DNA of 64,000 bases from Dioscorea cayenensis subsp. rotundata (GCF_009730915.1 NC_052490.1:32860625-32924624); one strand, 5' to 3'; shown: positions 47,294 to 59,611, counted from the stretch's first letter. Translations and numbers: made by a program. The notes: a model not told the origin generated them from the letters alone.

Positions 47294-48621
47294 TGGGATC
47301 ATACAAAAAAAATATGATGAAGCTACTTATAACCTCATACTAAGATTCTCTTCTATTTGACTAAAATTCTTGATATTGATATTTCTCGGAGTATTGTAGT
47401 GCATCTTATGATTGTTGCCATTATTATAGCTCTCGGATCACTATCAGCCAAAAAGGAAATTAAATTGTATAAAATCTATAAAAAAAAATATCACCACAAA
47501 TTCATTGAAACATAAAGTTAGGGCTAGAGTTAGGGTTTAGATCAGAGAAGCATGAAGAGAGAAGAAGCAGAGAAAGCAAACATGATTAGACTTTTGAGTT
47601 AAATCTGATTGACAGTACTGTTTTCCATTCTAGTCATGCGTCATGCTCATAAGATGGCCAATGGCTTTATGATCATCTTCTCTCAACCTTTTTGGGCACT
47701 CTTGTGGCCATCTTCATGGATGAATGAAAATCACAGCACTTGCATCCACTATTTGAGTAGCCCACCAACATAATTTGAAGTGATAGATAAAGATGGAGAC
47801 TACCTCCAAACAAGCTTACAATTCACTGTAGATGAGCATGCCTAGCTAAACCTCATATATCTCATGAGTGTTTGTCACATCATGGTGATGTTATATGTGT
47901 AAGTCTTTTGCACAAACTTTATCTTTTTCTTTGCCTCTCTGCATTGCAGAGTGGGGCATGCATTCATTATTATATTTTAATATTGTAGCTAAACCTTCAT
48001 ATCTACGTTTGCATTAAGGTAAAACTATTGTGATTAAGTCTAGTTAATGTTTCATTAGCAAGCTAGTGAAGTTCATTAATAACAATCAAATGCATGAGCA
48101 ATGTAATTAATAAAGCAGTTTTGAGTTTGATATATCCATTAATTAACCAAGCTGTCAAATGGATATTACTGTGCTTATTAATAAATCATGTTTAGATATA
48201 TATATATATATATTTATATATATTTATTGCATATTGTGAAGAAGTGGCATGCGTGACCCATAAGATTGCATGCATTTGCATGTGAGCCTTGTGCATGCCA
48301 CTGCATGCAGAGGAAGTTCCTTCATGTTAATTATTTGGGAGCCTACCAAATGAGTTCCTGTGTGAAATCAAGGACTTCATAGTGCAATGGTCCAGCGCAA
48401 ACAATAATAAACAAATCCTTGAATCCTCTTTGTGCTCAATGTTATATATATATACACACACACATGTACAGAGGAGGTCAAAAGCCAATAATAATATATA
48501 GGGAATGATGCACCTGCTCTATATTTTATCAAGGAGAACAACACCTTAAAACTTTAGCTATGTTTGACATGCTTAAAAAGCTTTCAGATGAATGAATATT
48601 TAATGGTGCCCCATATGATAT

Positions 48622-48622
<1 letters not shown>

Positions 48623-48652
<30 letters not shown>
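48623..48652. repeat. (CAACAG)5 microsatellite
   Basis: Five perfect CAACAG units. No coding frame around it is supported. Confidence 0.9.
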
Positions 48653-48653
<1 letters not shown>

Positions 48654-49006
48654 CACGCCATTTTATCTGCTTTTTAGTTGAGATGGTTTTTTCTAAGCTT
48701 CAACCACATATATATTCACACTTTGGGAGGGATTCTCTATCTTCTTTGCCTTTAATTTATAAATCATATAATTTTTTATTAATTACATGAACATGTAGTG
48801 GTTAGAGTGTATATATGTGTGTGTGTATAATTTGATTTATGATCCATGAAAAATAAGACACTTTCCCATAGTGATGTTAAAAGGGTTCATTCAAAAGGTT
48901 CTCTTAATTAGTGCTATATCTTTTGTGTACTGTTGGAAAACTACGACCATATCTTTATTTCATTTCCCCTTTACTTGTTGTCTAGCTACTTCATTATTGT
49001 TTTTAG

Positions 49007-49010
<4 letters not shown>

Positions 49011-49056
<46 letters not shown>
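49011..49056. repeat. (TA)n microsatellite
   Basis: An uninterrupted TA tract of about 46 bases. Confidence 0.9.
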
Positions 49057-49060
<4 letters not shown>

Positions 49061-49969
49061 TCTCATAACTTGACCTAGCCTTCGGATTGGGTTTGGAATG
49101 CATTGGGTCCCCCAAAAGACCATGCTAAACTTTTTAAATTGCAAAAAACCATGAAAGCACTCCCTAAGATTTGGTTTCTTCTTTTTATTGATCAGATGTA
49201 GCTTTGAAGTCTTGAAACCGCATAAACCACTTAGACTGCAACTTGCACTTCTTTTTTTAAGCCATTTGCAAAGAAGATATGTCTTTAAATTTTCTAAGGA
49301 GAGGTTTAGACCAAGTCAAGTCATAAGACACTTTCAATTCCAATTCACTTTTTTTTGCAGAAATGAGAGAAGATGACTTCATTGAATGCCCATAAATATA
49401 ATTGACTTTTTCTTTATCTTGCTAAATACCAAATATTGAGTCAACTTTAACCTAGAACATGACTCCTCTGATGTATGCAATACATTATTTTTTTTTTATT
49501 GATATTGTTTAAACTTGGAGAATCAAGTAAACAAACATTAGTTGAGTACAACAAAGGTTTCACAGTGGTCAACCATGAAAAGAGGAGAAAAAGCTTATGT
49601 ACATATATATGTCTAGAAGAAGTACTTAAATATATATATATAGAGAGAGAGAGCTATGACAAGATATTATATATATAGCATCAATGGACATTAGAAGAGT
49701 ATATAAAAAAAAAGAAGAACAAATCTAATTAAGGTCTATAGTTGAAATTATATCTTTTTATTGCTTTAATTTATTGCATTCATTTTGATTATGCCAAACT
49801 GCATTGGACTATGTCTTTGCATATATATCAAAAGACCAGATACAACCTTTATAGATATCATTCTCTCAAGTTTCATTAAGTATATATACATAAAGAGCTT
49901 TGTTAATTAAAAGAAGAAATAAAGGGTGGAAAAAGGGCAAAAAAAAAAGTTGATTCCTTTTGAGTCATA

Positions 49970-50235
49970 TCAAATAAACCTAACAACCAACCAGGCACCT
50001 TTCATCTTTGAAGCACTATTTGATAAGGACTTCAATTCATGAACACAAGTAGCCAAAACTCCCAACATCTTTGTTATCATGCAAAGTGAGACCATGGCCT
50101 CTCCCAAAACTCCAGTCAACAATCTCATGCTCTCACTGTCCATCACCTTCCAAACTTTGTGAAAGTCCTCATTCTCAAGCAACCACTCAATCTCTCTCTT
50201 TCTCTTTCAAAAGTCTTTTCGTTATCTCCACAGTA
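49970..50235 (-). pseudogene. protein-like fragment of unknown family, probably broken
   Basis: On the minus strand, EIEWLLENEDFHKVWKVMDS continues into SMRLLTGVLGEAMVSLCM and ends after GAWLVVRFI. It has the amphipathic look of a real protein rather than chance AT-rich translation. Just upstream another frame reads VEITKRLLKEKER and joins it only after a one-base shift. No ATG suits the start. I do not recognise the family. It could be a decayed exon or the 3' exon of a minus-strand gene whose other exons I did not find. Confidence 0.35.
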
Positions 50236-51173
50236 AATACTTGGCTTGTTATTGGAGCTAGCTAGGTAATTATATGTTCAAAAACGAAGGGTGGCAAGCT
50301 ATATAACATCTTCTGTTAATTTCATGGATTAATACATGATATCCCTTGACTTATGTGCTAGTTGAGGGTGAATAAAAGCAAATTAAGGAAACTTCTATCA
50401 ATACATATATTATTCCTTTTACTCTAATATTTATTTCCCTCAATTCTAGCCTTGATTAGTGATGCAATATTTCATGGCTTTTCTTGGTAATGGGTTGGTT
50501 GGGAGTTTGAACCTCCACAATGACATTAATTTTCAGGCATTGCTGGCCTAATGAAACTTTGTTGAATTGCATATGTATGCATTAAATTTAAATTTCTTGT
50601 GAATGATTGGTAAACATTCTTTATATATATTTTTTCTTATTTGCTGTAATTCCAATGGTGGTGATGATGCTCAGGATGCATGTTGGTTCTTCATTGATTC
50701 AAGCATCATATATATATATATATATATATATGAACAATTAATGAGGGCCCATGGCCTTGATACAAAGTCAAAAGAACAGTAGTCTAATAGAAACAATTAA
50801 TGCTGTTCATGAGGGGCATGAACTATAGTTTATATAAGACATACGGATTAGTTTATATGTCATGAGATGCATGTTGATGCCTGTTGTCCTTTCTTAAAAT
50901 ATTATATATTTAGATCCATTAACATCAAATAATATATCATATAGTTGATCATCTAATTTTTTTATAGAAGTTAAGATGTCAAAGGCAAGCACCAAACACA
51001 ATAACAAGCTTCCTATAACATCTTATTTATATATCAGTGTCTTAAACTTAGTCAAACCAAAATGAAACTTACATTTTACAAATTTGATGAAATATATATT
51101 ATGTTAACTAAGAAGACTCTTGCCTTTGATGTGTTCAACTAATTACACAACTTCTTCTGGAATGCTTTGACAT

Positions 51174-51204
<31 letters not shown>

Positions 51205-51600
51205 GAAAGATTAATTTCCCAGAATTTTATATTATGATTAATTTTTTTCAACAGAAATAATATGATTAATATATTATAGGAAGTTTACATGTATGTACTC
51301 TTGTGATGGTTAGGTTGATGTTTTTTTTCTCATCAATATATATATAATATATTGATATCTCAAATACACCAATAACAAAGTTTATTATTTTCTTTAAATA
51401 ATTTATTAAATTAAAACAACTCTTTCAAGCCATCAAATATTATTCAAAGAAAATGCTGCTAATCACATTTTTATATTTTATAAAAAAAAAGTAATAAATT
51501 GTTTGTTTACTGAGGCAATTCAAGGATGTTCAAATTAAGACATATATGGGATTAATAATTTCCTAATTTTTCATGCAATAAATAGAAACCTCATAAAAAT
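50236..51600. other. AT-rich spacer upstream of the WRKY gene
   Basis: Contains (TA)n near 50708-50732 and (CA)n at 51174-51197. A tRNA-like box B remnant (GGGAGTTTGAACCTCC, about 50500-50515) suggests another SINE piece. No gene seen. Confidence 0.4.
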
Positions 51601-51604
51601 GTCG

Positions 51605-52030
51605 GCTTTGACCACCCAACAAATGCAAAAAATAATTTTCCCACAAACAATAAACGTGTCATGTTATAAATAGTCGGCCATAAAACGCCATCACACACAT
51701 GAATTCACACACCCAAAGAAAGCAGCGCACCAACCACCCAAGTGTCGCACACAATTGGGTCCCATTTCCACCGTCCGATTCCCAAAGCACGAAATTTGAT
51801 GTATCTTCGGATCATGACGCTAAGAACGCGTCACTTTCCACGTGTCAGACTTTCAATGGATTTCCTCGTGCCAGGCTTCCCGCTAAAAATGACGGTGCCT
51901 ATTTCCAGACACGTGTCGGGTAATGTTCGGCTGTGTATTTAAAGTCTGAATGCTTGACCGCCAACTTCAGCACCGGTTATTACCGGTAGTCTTCGCCGTT
52001 CGCTGACTCCTCCCATCTGACCATTGACTT
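51605..52030 (+). promoter_or_regulatory. WRKY gene promoter: G-boxes, W-boxes, TATA-like box
   Basis: Two perfect CACGTG cores, at 51839-51844 and 51910-51915, both in an ACGTGTC (ABRE-like) context. W-box cores TTGAC(C/T) occur near 51608, 51953 and 52024. TATTTAAA at 51936-51943 could be the TATA box. The pattern suggests abscisic-acid or stress input plus auto- or cross-regulation by WRKY proteins; that is an inference. Confidence 0.5.
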
Positions 52031-52222
52031 TTCAACCATTTTTAACTCTTTTGCGCGAACACCCCCTCATTAAACTAATATTAACTAAAGTTCTTTCTTC
52101 CTTTCTATTACCTCACTTCCACACACTCATTCTCTCTTGCACCCCAAAACCTTCACCTCCTATTCCTCTTCATCATCTTCATTTTCTTCTTCTTCTTCCC
52201 TAAATCTGTATAATCACTGATC

Positions 52223-53834
52223 ATGGCAGGGGAGAACAGAGAGATGTATGAAGGTGGTGGAGGGTTTCAGTTCCATGATGATCTCTCCTTGTTCTTCACC
52301 GGACAAAGGAATGGGGGCAGTGGATCAGGGATGCTTGACATGCTTAAAGAAGACCCTGCTACCAGTTTCATGGGCTTCAATGAGTTCTTAGTTGGCACTG
52401 GTGATTACGGTGCATTGCCGAGGTCTTTGGAGTTGTCGTGTTGCTCGCCGGAAAACTTCTTTGGGTTAGGTGATGGGGGGAAGGGGATGGGAGAGGTGGA
52501 GGTGGAGACTAAGTGTGTTGGTGGTGTGAATTCTAATGGTGTGATTAGTGGCGGTGGATTAACTCCAGTGACACCAAACTCTTCGGTATCTTCATCGTCT
52601 ACTGAAGCAGCCGGAGAGGAGGATTCAGTGAGAAGTAAGAAGAATGATCAGCAGCAGAGTGAGAAGGGGTTGGAGATAGGTGGAGTACTTGATGATGGAA
52701 CTGACAAGTCTAAGAAAGTGTAGGTTTTCATCACTCTTTTTGCTGATATTTTTAGGGTTTTCATGTTACAATGAAGTTAAATCTTTTGTTCGATCTCCAT
52801 ACTTAAGTAATCAAGTTGAACATATGGTTTATTTTTTCCTCTGGGTTTTAAGTTTCTCAAGATCACATTGAAGCTAGCTAGAATTTCCTTTTGGTTGGTT
52901 ACTTAGCTTCATTGCAATCAAGCAATATCTTTGTCAGCTAACTAGCTATAGTTAGGTTTGGCTGTGATATCGATCGCTAGCTAGGGTGGTTGTTTACCAA
53001 GGGCGTGGAAGAATAAAAGTAGCCATCATTCAATCTTTGAGAACTTTTCCAATTGATTTGATAGCCGTAAAGGGACTTCTAGCAAGGAAGAAAATAATGG
53101 AAATGGACCAGTCTGAATTGAAGATATGGGAACACATGTTGTACTCTTTTATCAGATCTAGAGCCACAAAAAATTTACTGTTCTAATGGTTGCTCAGGAC
53201 CAAACCAAGAAGAAAGGGAGAGAAGAGACAAAGAGAACCTCGCTTTGCTTTCATGACTAAAAGCGAGGTTGATCATCTGGAAGATGGATATAGATGGAGG
53301 AAATATGGCCAGAAAGCAGTCAAGAACAGCCCTTATCCAAGGTATAATTATGATAATCTTATTCTCATATATGTGAACACTAAAATTTATACATTGCAAG
53401 TAAGTGGAATATTATATTTTTCGGCTTATTTTATCGAAATTATTGTCATTGTTAGGAGCTATTATCGGTGCACGACACAGAAGTGTTCGGTAAAGAAGAG
53501 GGTGGAGAGATCATATCAAGACCCGACGATCGTTATAACAACATATGAAGGGCAACACACTCATCAAAGTCCGGCAACACTACGCAGTAGCTCACATATT
53601 TTATCTTCTCCGAACATGATCCACCCGAGCTTCGCCCATGAGTTCATGATGCGTCAAATGCACCAACCGATGGCCTTTCATCATGCCAATGTAAATGCTG
53701 CTGCGAATGTGAACACTACTATGTATCTTCAAAGCCTAACTTCTCCACTCCAACAACTGCAACAGCTCCCTGCAGACTATGGCCTCCTTCAAGACATCCT
53801 TCCAAACTTCATGGAAAGCAGTCAATTACCATGA
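52223..53834 (+). CDS. WRKY transcription factor, group IIc
   Basis: DNA-binding transcription factor that recognises W-boxes. Three exons: 52223-52719, 53198-53341 and 53456-53834, giving 339 residues. The WRKY domain begins around residue 180 ([20 protein letters not shown]), with WRKYGQK at 199-205. The zinc site is C-X4-C-X23-H-X-H (CTTQKC ... QHTH), which with a single domain defines group IIc (AtWRKY8/28/48/57/71 relatives). The second intron splits the Arg codon of NSPYPR, the conserved R-type position. The N-terminal part is Gly/Ser-rich with a [20 protein letters not shown] motif typical of this subgroup. The C-terminal part is His/Met/Gln-rich. The exon 1 donor was placed after AAAGT (52719) because only that choice gives the domain frame; it puts KKV next to TKPRRK. 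The ATG at 52223 follows ATCATGG context. Confidence 0.94.
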
Positions 53835-54447
53835 TCATATATATATATATATATATATGTTATTTAGGCTAACTAGTATTTAGGCTCAACGATCTCTACT
53901 CATCTTGTACATGCATGTACTTTGAGTCCTAATACTATGAACTTAAATTGGTATTTCAGGCATATATATATATATATATATGCATGGAGAGATGAGTTGA
54001 TGACTAGCTATATAAATAAATATTATTTAAGTTAGAATATTCCTGTTGTTTCTTTGGTAACTTTCATGAGTACTCAAAGTTCAAAAGCAAATCTAGACAG
54101 TGTTTGTCTAGATTTGATAACAATGCATTTATGTTGCAGCTTGGTGTGCTGAGAGAGATGATCAAGTGGCATGGATTTTTCCTTGAGGAATCCATGCTTT
54201 TGTTAGCATTGCATTTAATAGACAGAGGTGACAGAAGCAAGATGAACTACTGGATATGTTTGGTAGGAGTTATTGTGGAAAGGATTCGGGCTATTTATGA
54301 ATAAGAATTTGGAAGTTGTGGTTGTTTTTTTGGTGATGTTGAGCTTCCAAAAGGTACTTCAATTACTACACCTCCATCCCTCTCTTTATGATCCCCCAAA
54401 ACTTTAATTTTCTACTTTTATAAACTCTTTGTTTCAATTATTATATG

Positions 54448-54448
<1 letters not shown>

Positions 54449-54478
<30 letters not shown>
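54449..54478. repeat. (CA)n microsatellite
   Basis: A CA dinucleotide tract of about 30 bases. Confidence 0.9.
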
Positions 54479-54480
<2 letters not shown>

Positions 54481-55275
54481 TATAATATTGCAACTGAAAC
54501 TGCACGTAATTAATATGATATGATTTTGGGTTAGGCTTGTTGGAACTAATAGTTTGTATTTGAGTAAAATAGAATATCTTTTATTAAGGACATTGCAATG
54601 AGTTTGAAGGTTTTCTAAACATGTGGTCATTAACTTTCTGGTTGCTTGTAGGATTTTGATAATATGGTGGAATTGGTCATATGTAGAATGAAAAAGAAAG
54701 GTTCCAAAAGTGATGCCATCTAATTAATTTACCTGAAATACTTCATCTTTCTTTAGAATATTTTGGATTTAATTTATGCATGACTGAGTTTGGTTAATTG
54801 CACAGTACTGGAAGAAACACACATGGCCTTCCCCTTCAGAGAATTCCGCACTAGCATATATGTGAAATTCATGAATATGTGACATTGATTGAGGTGTGTG
54901 TGTGATTGTTTACTTTTATTTTATTTTTTTATTTTTTGAAAGAGTACTTGTGTGTTTTTTGATCAAAATCATGACTTTTCCATTGAATTAAAATTTTAAT
55001 AATTGATGGCGTCTTTTCATCCACGAAATAAAAATATTAGATTTTGATTTTTATGCAGATATTAAAATCTCGAAACATCATGTGAGTCTTATTATAAGTT
55101 TACATATGTAGATATGTGAATAAGTACAATATATATATATATATATATATGTACAGAAATAAGGAATATAGCCCAATATTATTGGAAACCCAGGACACAC
55201 GGGACACAACCTTTCAAACATTCAAAGTCTCTACCAAACCCTTTTATGTATTAAAATATCTCAAATTCTCATCCA

Positions 55276-55314
<39 letters not shown>

Positions 55315-55667
55315 TTTGGGTTTTAGTAATCATTCATAACTCATAAGCACAATATTACTATTTATGATATAGTGTAGAACCGTTGGATCGAAATCCAATG
55401 GTTAATAACAACGTTTATAAATTTAAAATCTACAAACGTTGGAAAGTCTAGTAGAAATAATGTTCGACGCTTCATATTTGTTCAATTACTGTATACAAAT
55501 TGATTGAATGGTTCAGATCAAATCACTGATAAAAAATACATACATAAATATATAAAATATTAACTTCATATCGCTAATCCATATATATATATAAACTCTT
55601 ACAACAATCATTCTTCCGAGCAAATAATATTTCTTTTTAGGTAATTGAATTTAATAAATTCATCATG

Positions 55668-55754
55668 TATAATAAAACAAGTATTCAATATATATTATTG
55701 AACCCACATCATATATATAATAAAACAAGTATTCAATATATATTATTGAACCCA
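55668..55754. repeat. tandem duplication, period 48
   Basis: TATAATAAAACAAGTATTCA begins at 55668 and again at 55716; the copies are identical over about 38 bases, through ATTATTGAACCCA. Confidence 0.85.
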
Positions 55755-55765
55755 TGCAGGGCAAT

Positions 55766-55768
<3 letters not shown>

Positions 55769-55814
<46 letters not shown>
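55769..55814. repeat. (GA)n microsatellite
   Basis: A perfect AG dinucleotide tract of about 46 bases. Confidence 0.9.
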
Positions 55815-55817
<3 letters not shown>

Positions 55818-56718
55818 GAGAAAAGGGGTGAGGAGACAAGGCGTGCAAATGAGGCTTTCATGTGAGATCATCTTGGTTATCATATCAAGGGAGAGCATTG
55901 ATCAGCCATGAAAGCAAAGAAAGAGCATGCATGCAAAGAGGGAACTTGGACTAGCCCTCTGATGTTGATCAGATGGTGATGTTTCTCATTCTTTAGTTTC
56001 AAGGTTTGCAGCTTTGTGGCAAATCAATGGAGTACGGTTTCTGCACGCATGGCCATTATATGTTCAGGGCTCACCCTTTCATGGAACCTCTTTCAAGTCT
56101 CATCTCTCTAACACTTAAATACTGACTCTTACTAGACATGCAGAGGAGAGATCACCATGATCTTTGAATCTAAAGTGAAAAAGCCATGCAAAAAAGTAAT
56201 CCATGCTAGCTCTCCAAGAGTTAGATTACCAGATTCTAATGGCAATGGCAATGCTTAACACAATGGCAAAAAAAAGTTAACAGAGGAATATGATTCCAAA
56301 AGGCAGACAAGCATAACAACAGTTTTGAGATTTTATATTTAGAATGTGCCGATGAAATGTCGAACATCACAAAGGATTCGATAGATTAATAATATCACAC
56401 CAACTTACAAAGAAAGGAAGAAAAAAATTAACACAGTTCTGAAGAGAAGCTACACACCAAAGGCCCACCAGCAAACAACAAAGTATAAAAGCAGAGCCTG
56501 GTTTTTCTACTCTTTTAATAGGGAACACGCCAACATCATCCCCATGATCTAATCATGAAGCATGAAGTAGCAATGGTTTATGGGAAGCACACAGCATGAG
56601 CTATTATAACACATATAATAAGTACGAAAGGTTTGTGTTACGAGAAGAATTCACTTTAGTACCTTTAGTCATTCCCCATCGAAGATCATATGTTGAGGAA
56701 ACAGTTGGCAACAATGCT

Positions 56719-57468
56719 TTACTCCTCGAGATTTTGAATCCCAAGCTTCTTTGCCTCCACTTTGAGAGATTTCAAGTATCTGACAGCTTCATCGAGAACG
56801 GCAGGAGTGTCTAACTGTTCACCGCCAGGTATGATTTGCCTGAGAGCCTTGACCATCTTCTTCATTCTCTCTCTCTTCCTTCCGCTACTGTTGGCACTGC
56901 TCGAGAATGAACCCTGAGCCGAAGAAGGGAAAATTGTTTTCTGAGATGTTGATCTCATTGTCGAGGATAAAGAGTATTGCGGACTGCCTCTCCAGTTGCA
57001 TGGAGTGTGACCGGTGCTTATCACATCATCATCTTCTTCTTCTTCCTCTTCAGAGCACAGCAACGCATCGATCTCTTCTGTATCTTCTTTCATTGAAGAG
57101 GAGAGTTTACCCTGGTTGTCAATAGCACTATCCAGGTTTTTGCCAATCTCATGTGGAAATGAAGGATGGATGTCAAAGCTCGGGTAAGAGAAATTATGGG
57201 CCAATGCAGGGTGAAACATGACCCGGCTTTTGTTATCTGTCTGGTCAAAGATGATGAAATTCTTGGGGCAGGTTTCCATGGGTTGGAACTCAAATCCGTT
57301 CATAAGTGGACCAGGAAAATCTCGGTTCGCCACTGGTACATCGGGAAGAAAGGAAGGTGCAGCATAGGCACCATAATTACCACCATCTCCCAGATGGTTA
57401 TAACCACCCACTTGATACCCATGAGACTGAGATCCGTTCCCCCTTAAGTACATCCAGTCACTCGGCAT
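56719..57468 (-). CDS. SAC51-like bHLH transcription factor
   Basis: Main ORF of 249 codons in one exon, starting MPSDWMYLRGNGSQ. The C-terminal bHLH-like region (about 195-243) reads GRKRERMKKMVKALRQIIPG followed by EQLDTPAVLDEAVRYLKSLK. This is the atypical bHLH of the SAC51/SACL group (AtbHLH142-145), whose basic region lacks the usual E-box contacts. An acidic run of Glu/Asp lies in the middle (LLCSEEEEEEDDD). In Arabidopsis SAC51 acts downstream of thermospermine in limiting xylem differentiation, and its translation is held back by a conserved uORF that thermospermine relieves. A matching uORF is present here in the leader, which strongly supports the family call. The ORF end (NLEE) and start have no competing frame. 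Confidence 0.9.
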   Translation of the reverse strand: MPSDWMYLRGNGSQSHGYQVGGYNHLGDGGNYGAYAAPSFLPDVPVANRDFPGPLMNGFEFQPMETCPKNFIIFDQTDNKSRVMFHPALAHNFSYPSFDIHPSFPHEIGKNLDSAIDNQGKLSSSMKEDTEEIDALLCSEEEEEEDDDVISTGHTPCNWRGSPQYSLSSTMRSTSQKTIFPSSAQGSFSSSANSSGRKRERMKKMVKALRQIIPGGEQLDTPAVLDEAVRYLKSLKVEAKKLGIQNLEE

Positions 57469-57782
57469 AGGTCCCTAACGCTCTGCTCTGCTTGTCGAGT
57501 TCTTAACAGAGTGCCCAAACAGGGGACAGGCTATTGGTGTTGCGTAGGCCAACACTTAAATTATATATCATAAACCCCAAGCAATCCCTAAGCTTAAATT
57601 TGAAGTATAGGCTGTCAAGAGAATCTTGCAATTATGAGATTATGACACGCAGAATGGAGATTAATTATCTATCCCGAAGTTGGCCATCCTCCTAATTTCA
57701 CTACCGAAACCCAATTACCTTCTTATGCTCAAAGACACGAAAAAGAGAAGCTATCTTTCTTAACGCTGAACTATGATTCAAC

Positions 57783-58350
57783 CTACGTAACAGGCTTAAG
57801 CAACTGACGGAAATACTCAGCCTGCCAATTTAAAAAAATAAACAATAAAAAGCTCTCAGCATTGCATATTGACAACTAGAAAATTGAAATATATAAATCA
57901 ACTCAAAGATAAGTTAATGCAACAGTAGTTAAAACACTAAACTGGAACAATAGAACATGAAAACAAATCATATAGCTGATCAGTGACAGGGTGATAAATA
58001 TCTTTAGGCAAAGCCTTCAAATACATCAAATGATCAAATCATGCTTGTGCTCTGCTCTTTGAACAGAAACCATCATATAGTTCATGTCCCAAACTATCCT
58101 TGGATTAGGACTTTGGATATAAATATATATATATATATATATATATGATGAAACTGAAACTAAAACATGAAATTGAATCATTTGTAAGATTAGATTAACA
58201 AAAGGAGATGTAAATGTGTAAGAACAAATGGAAATTCAAATAGAGAAAGAGATCGCGGTAAAGTACCTGGCAAACTTGCATCAATTGGTTATATGCGATG
58301 ATTCTAACATTCATTATGTTTTCGCCTACTCTCTGCACAGCAATGTACAT
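57783..58350 (-). CDS. conserved peptide uORF of the SAC51-like bHLH gene
   Basis: An upstream ORF of 40 codons in the bHLH leader, in two exons: 58267-58350 and 57783-57821, with an intron of 445 bases (GT donor, AG acceptor). It starts MYIAVQRVGENIMNVRIIAY and ends QVCQ|AEYFRQLLKPVT followed by TAG. The C-terminal block CQAEYFR-LLKPVT is, as I recall, the highly conserved end of the Arabidopsis SAC51 uORF. An in-frame TAA upstream shows that 58350 is the first usable ATG. The uORF stop is about 315 bases before the main ATG in the spliced leader. The likely role is translational repression of the bHLH, relieved by thermospermine, by analogy with SAC51. Confidence 0.88.
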
Positions 58351-59611
58351 CCCCACTTTCCTCGAAATAAATGTAACTTAGGCTAAAGAACAGTTGACAA
58401 AGATCAAACCCTAAACTAATTCACCTGCACAACAACAACATAACATAGAAATGAACATCAAACGAATCAAAACAACTAATTAAACTAAAAGAAAAGATAA
58501 ACCATTTCTATCAATCAAACAGAAAAATAAAATAAAATAAAATAAAAATAAAATTTTGAGAGACTCTATAAACAAATAAATCAAAGCTTTTTGGGGGGAG
58601 AATCACAAGTAGAGATCATACACGATAACACGGAAACGAACGCACTTCCTGACGCTGCTAAAATAGTTGGAGAAAGACGACACCCACCGCATGCTGCTCG
58701 ATCAAAACCGCTCCTTTTCTTCAAACCAAATCAAAAGAAAACAATTAGATAAAAACAAAGTATATGAACCAAAAGAGAAAAAGGAACGATCTTTAAGAGG
58801 GAAAACAGGAATATGAAGACAAAAGATGAAAACTTTACTATAAAACAGAGACTGATCGGCAAAAATAAAAAGATTTTAGAGAAAAATGTGGAGCAAACCT
58901 GGATCAAAGGGACTAATTTGTTAAAAAAATTTCTCTTTTTCTTTTGGTTTTTGGTGAAGGGAAGGAAGAGAAGGGACTCTCGAAGGGGATGAGGTTGGAT
59001 TTGCGGAAACTTCGGGGAGCTTTCGGCACGAATTCGGAGGGCGGAGCAGGCGGAGAAGATAACAAAAGAGCACGGGGGAACCGATTGACAAAAGGTATTG
59101 CCTTTTCAAAGAGAGAGAGACAGATAGAGACTCCACTTAACCTTAACTCAAGGGTTGGGTTTAACTAACCTGAGGTTCATATTTAAGACTAATTTTATTT
59201 AATTATAATTATAATTATAATTTATTAATTTTTTCAAACCGAAACAAAATATAATAAAGTATGAGAAACGTGACATAGTTCTGTGGTACTCATCTTGTAT
59301 TAAATTTAAAAGGATTCGAATTCAAGCCCCTCAACTCGTAATTTGTAGTATCTCTTGTAGGAGATATGTGTGAAAATATTTTTTTTCTCCTTTAGTGCTA
59401 ATGACAGAAAAAATTATCTCAAAAAATTTTGCAAATCATCTTAATTAGTGCATTCGGCATGTTTTTGATTAACAACACTTGTGATTTTTGTAAATATATA
59501 AATAATAAAATATGAAAATCAATTCTTTTAATCGGTCACTAACCGAACAACCCCATGATGGGTGATCCTCTCAGGATAGTTTTCAGGGCATCACTTTGTT
59601 TTTTCTTTTTT
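58351..59611. other. bHLH leader/promoter and spacer
   Basis: More 5' leader of the bHLH gene. A possible additional leader intron has an acceptor near 58433 (TTGTGCAG) and a donor near 58897 (CCAG|GTTTGC). The GC-rich stretch at 58930-59090 is probably the first leader exon or promoter. A SINE-like piece follows at about 59273. Confidence 0.45.
59273..59420 (+). mobile_element. SINE-like element
   Basis: CATAGTTCTGTGGTAC (box A-like, 59274) and GGATTCGAATTC (box B-like, 59312-59323) are at tRNA-like spacing. The body contains TCTCTTGTAGGAG, similar to the SINE at 62316 (TCTCTTGTGGGAG), so both may belong to one family. The 3' end is not clear. Confidence 0.4.

Larger units (their letters stand above)
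46040..49969. other. intergenic region with microsatellites and RY motifs
   Basis: No gene supported. Contents include (TA)n tracts near 47256-47290 and 49011-49056, a hexanucleotide repeat at 48623, and a cluster of CATGC motifs at 48248-48309. A minus-strand open frame at about 46570-46793 lacks any recognised family. Confidence 0.45.
53835..56718. other. intergenic region rich in simple repeats
   Basis: Contains (TA)n at about 53838-53860, 55129-55150 and 55278-55312, (CA)n at 54449-54478 and (GA)n at 55769-55814. A fragment at about 55380-55440 (CCGTTGGATCGAAATCCAATGG) resembles the inner palindrome of the MITE at 31968. An ORF at 54104-54304 has no recognisable family. The bHLH gene's 3' UTR probably occupies the last few hundred bases. 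Confidence 0.45.

Noticed and set aside
55380-55440. Second copy of the 31968 MITE
   Set aside because: Only the central palindrome is similar; ends are not recognisable, so it is mentioned only as a remnant.
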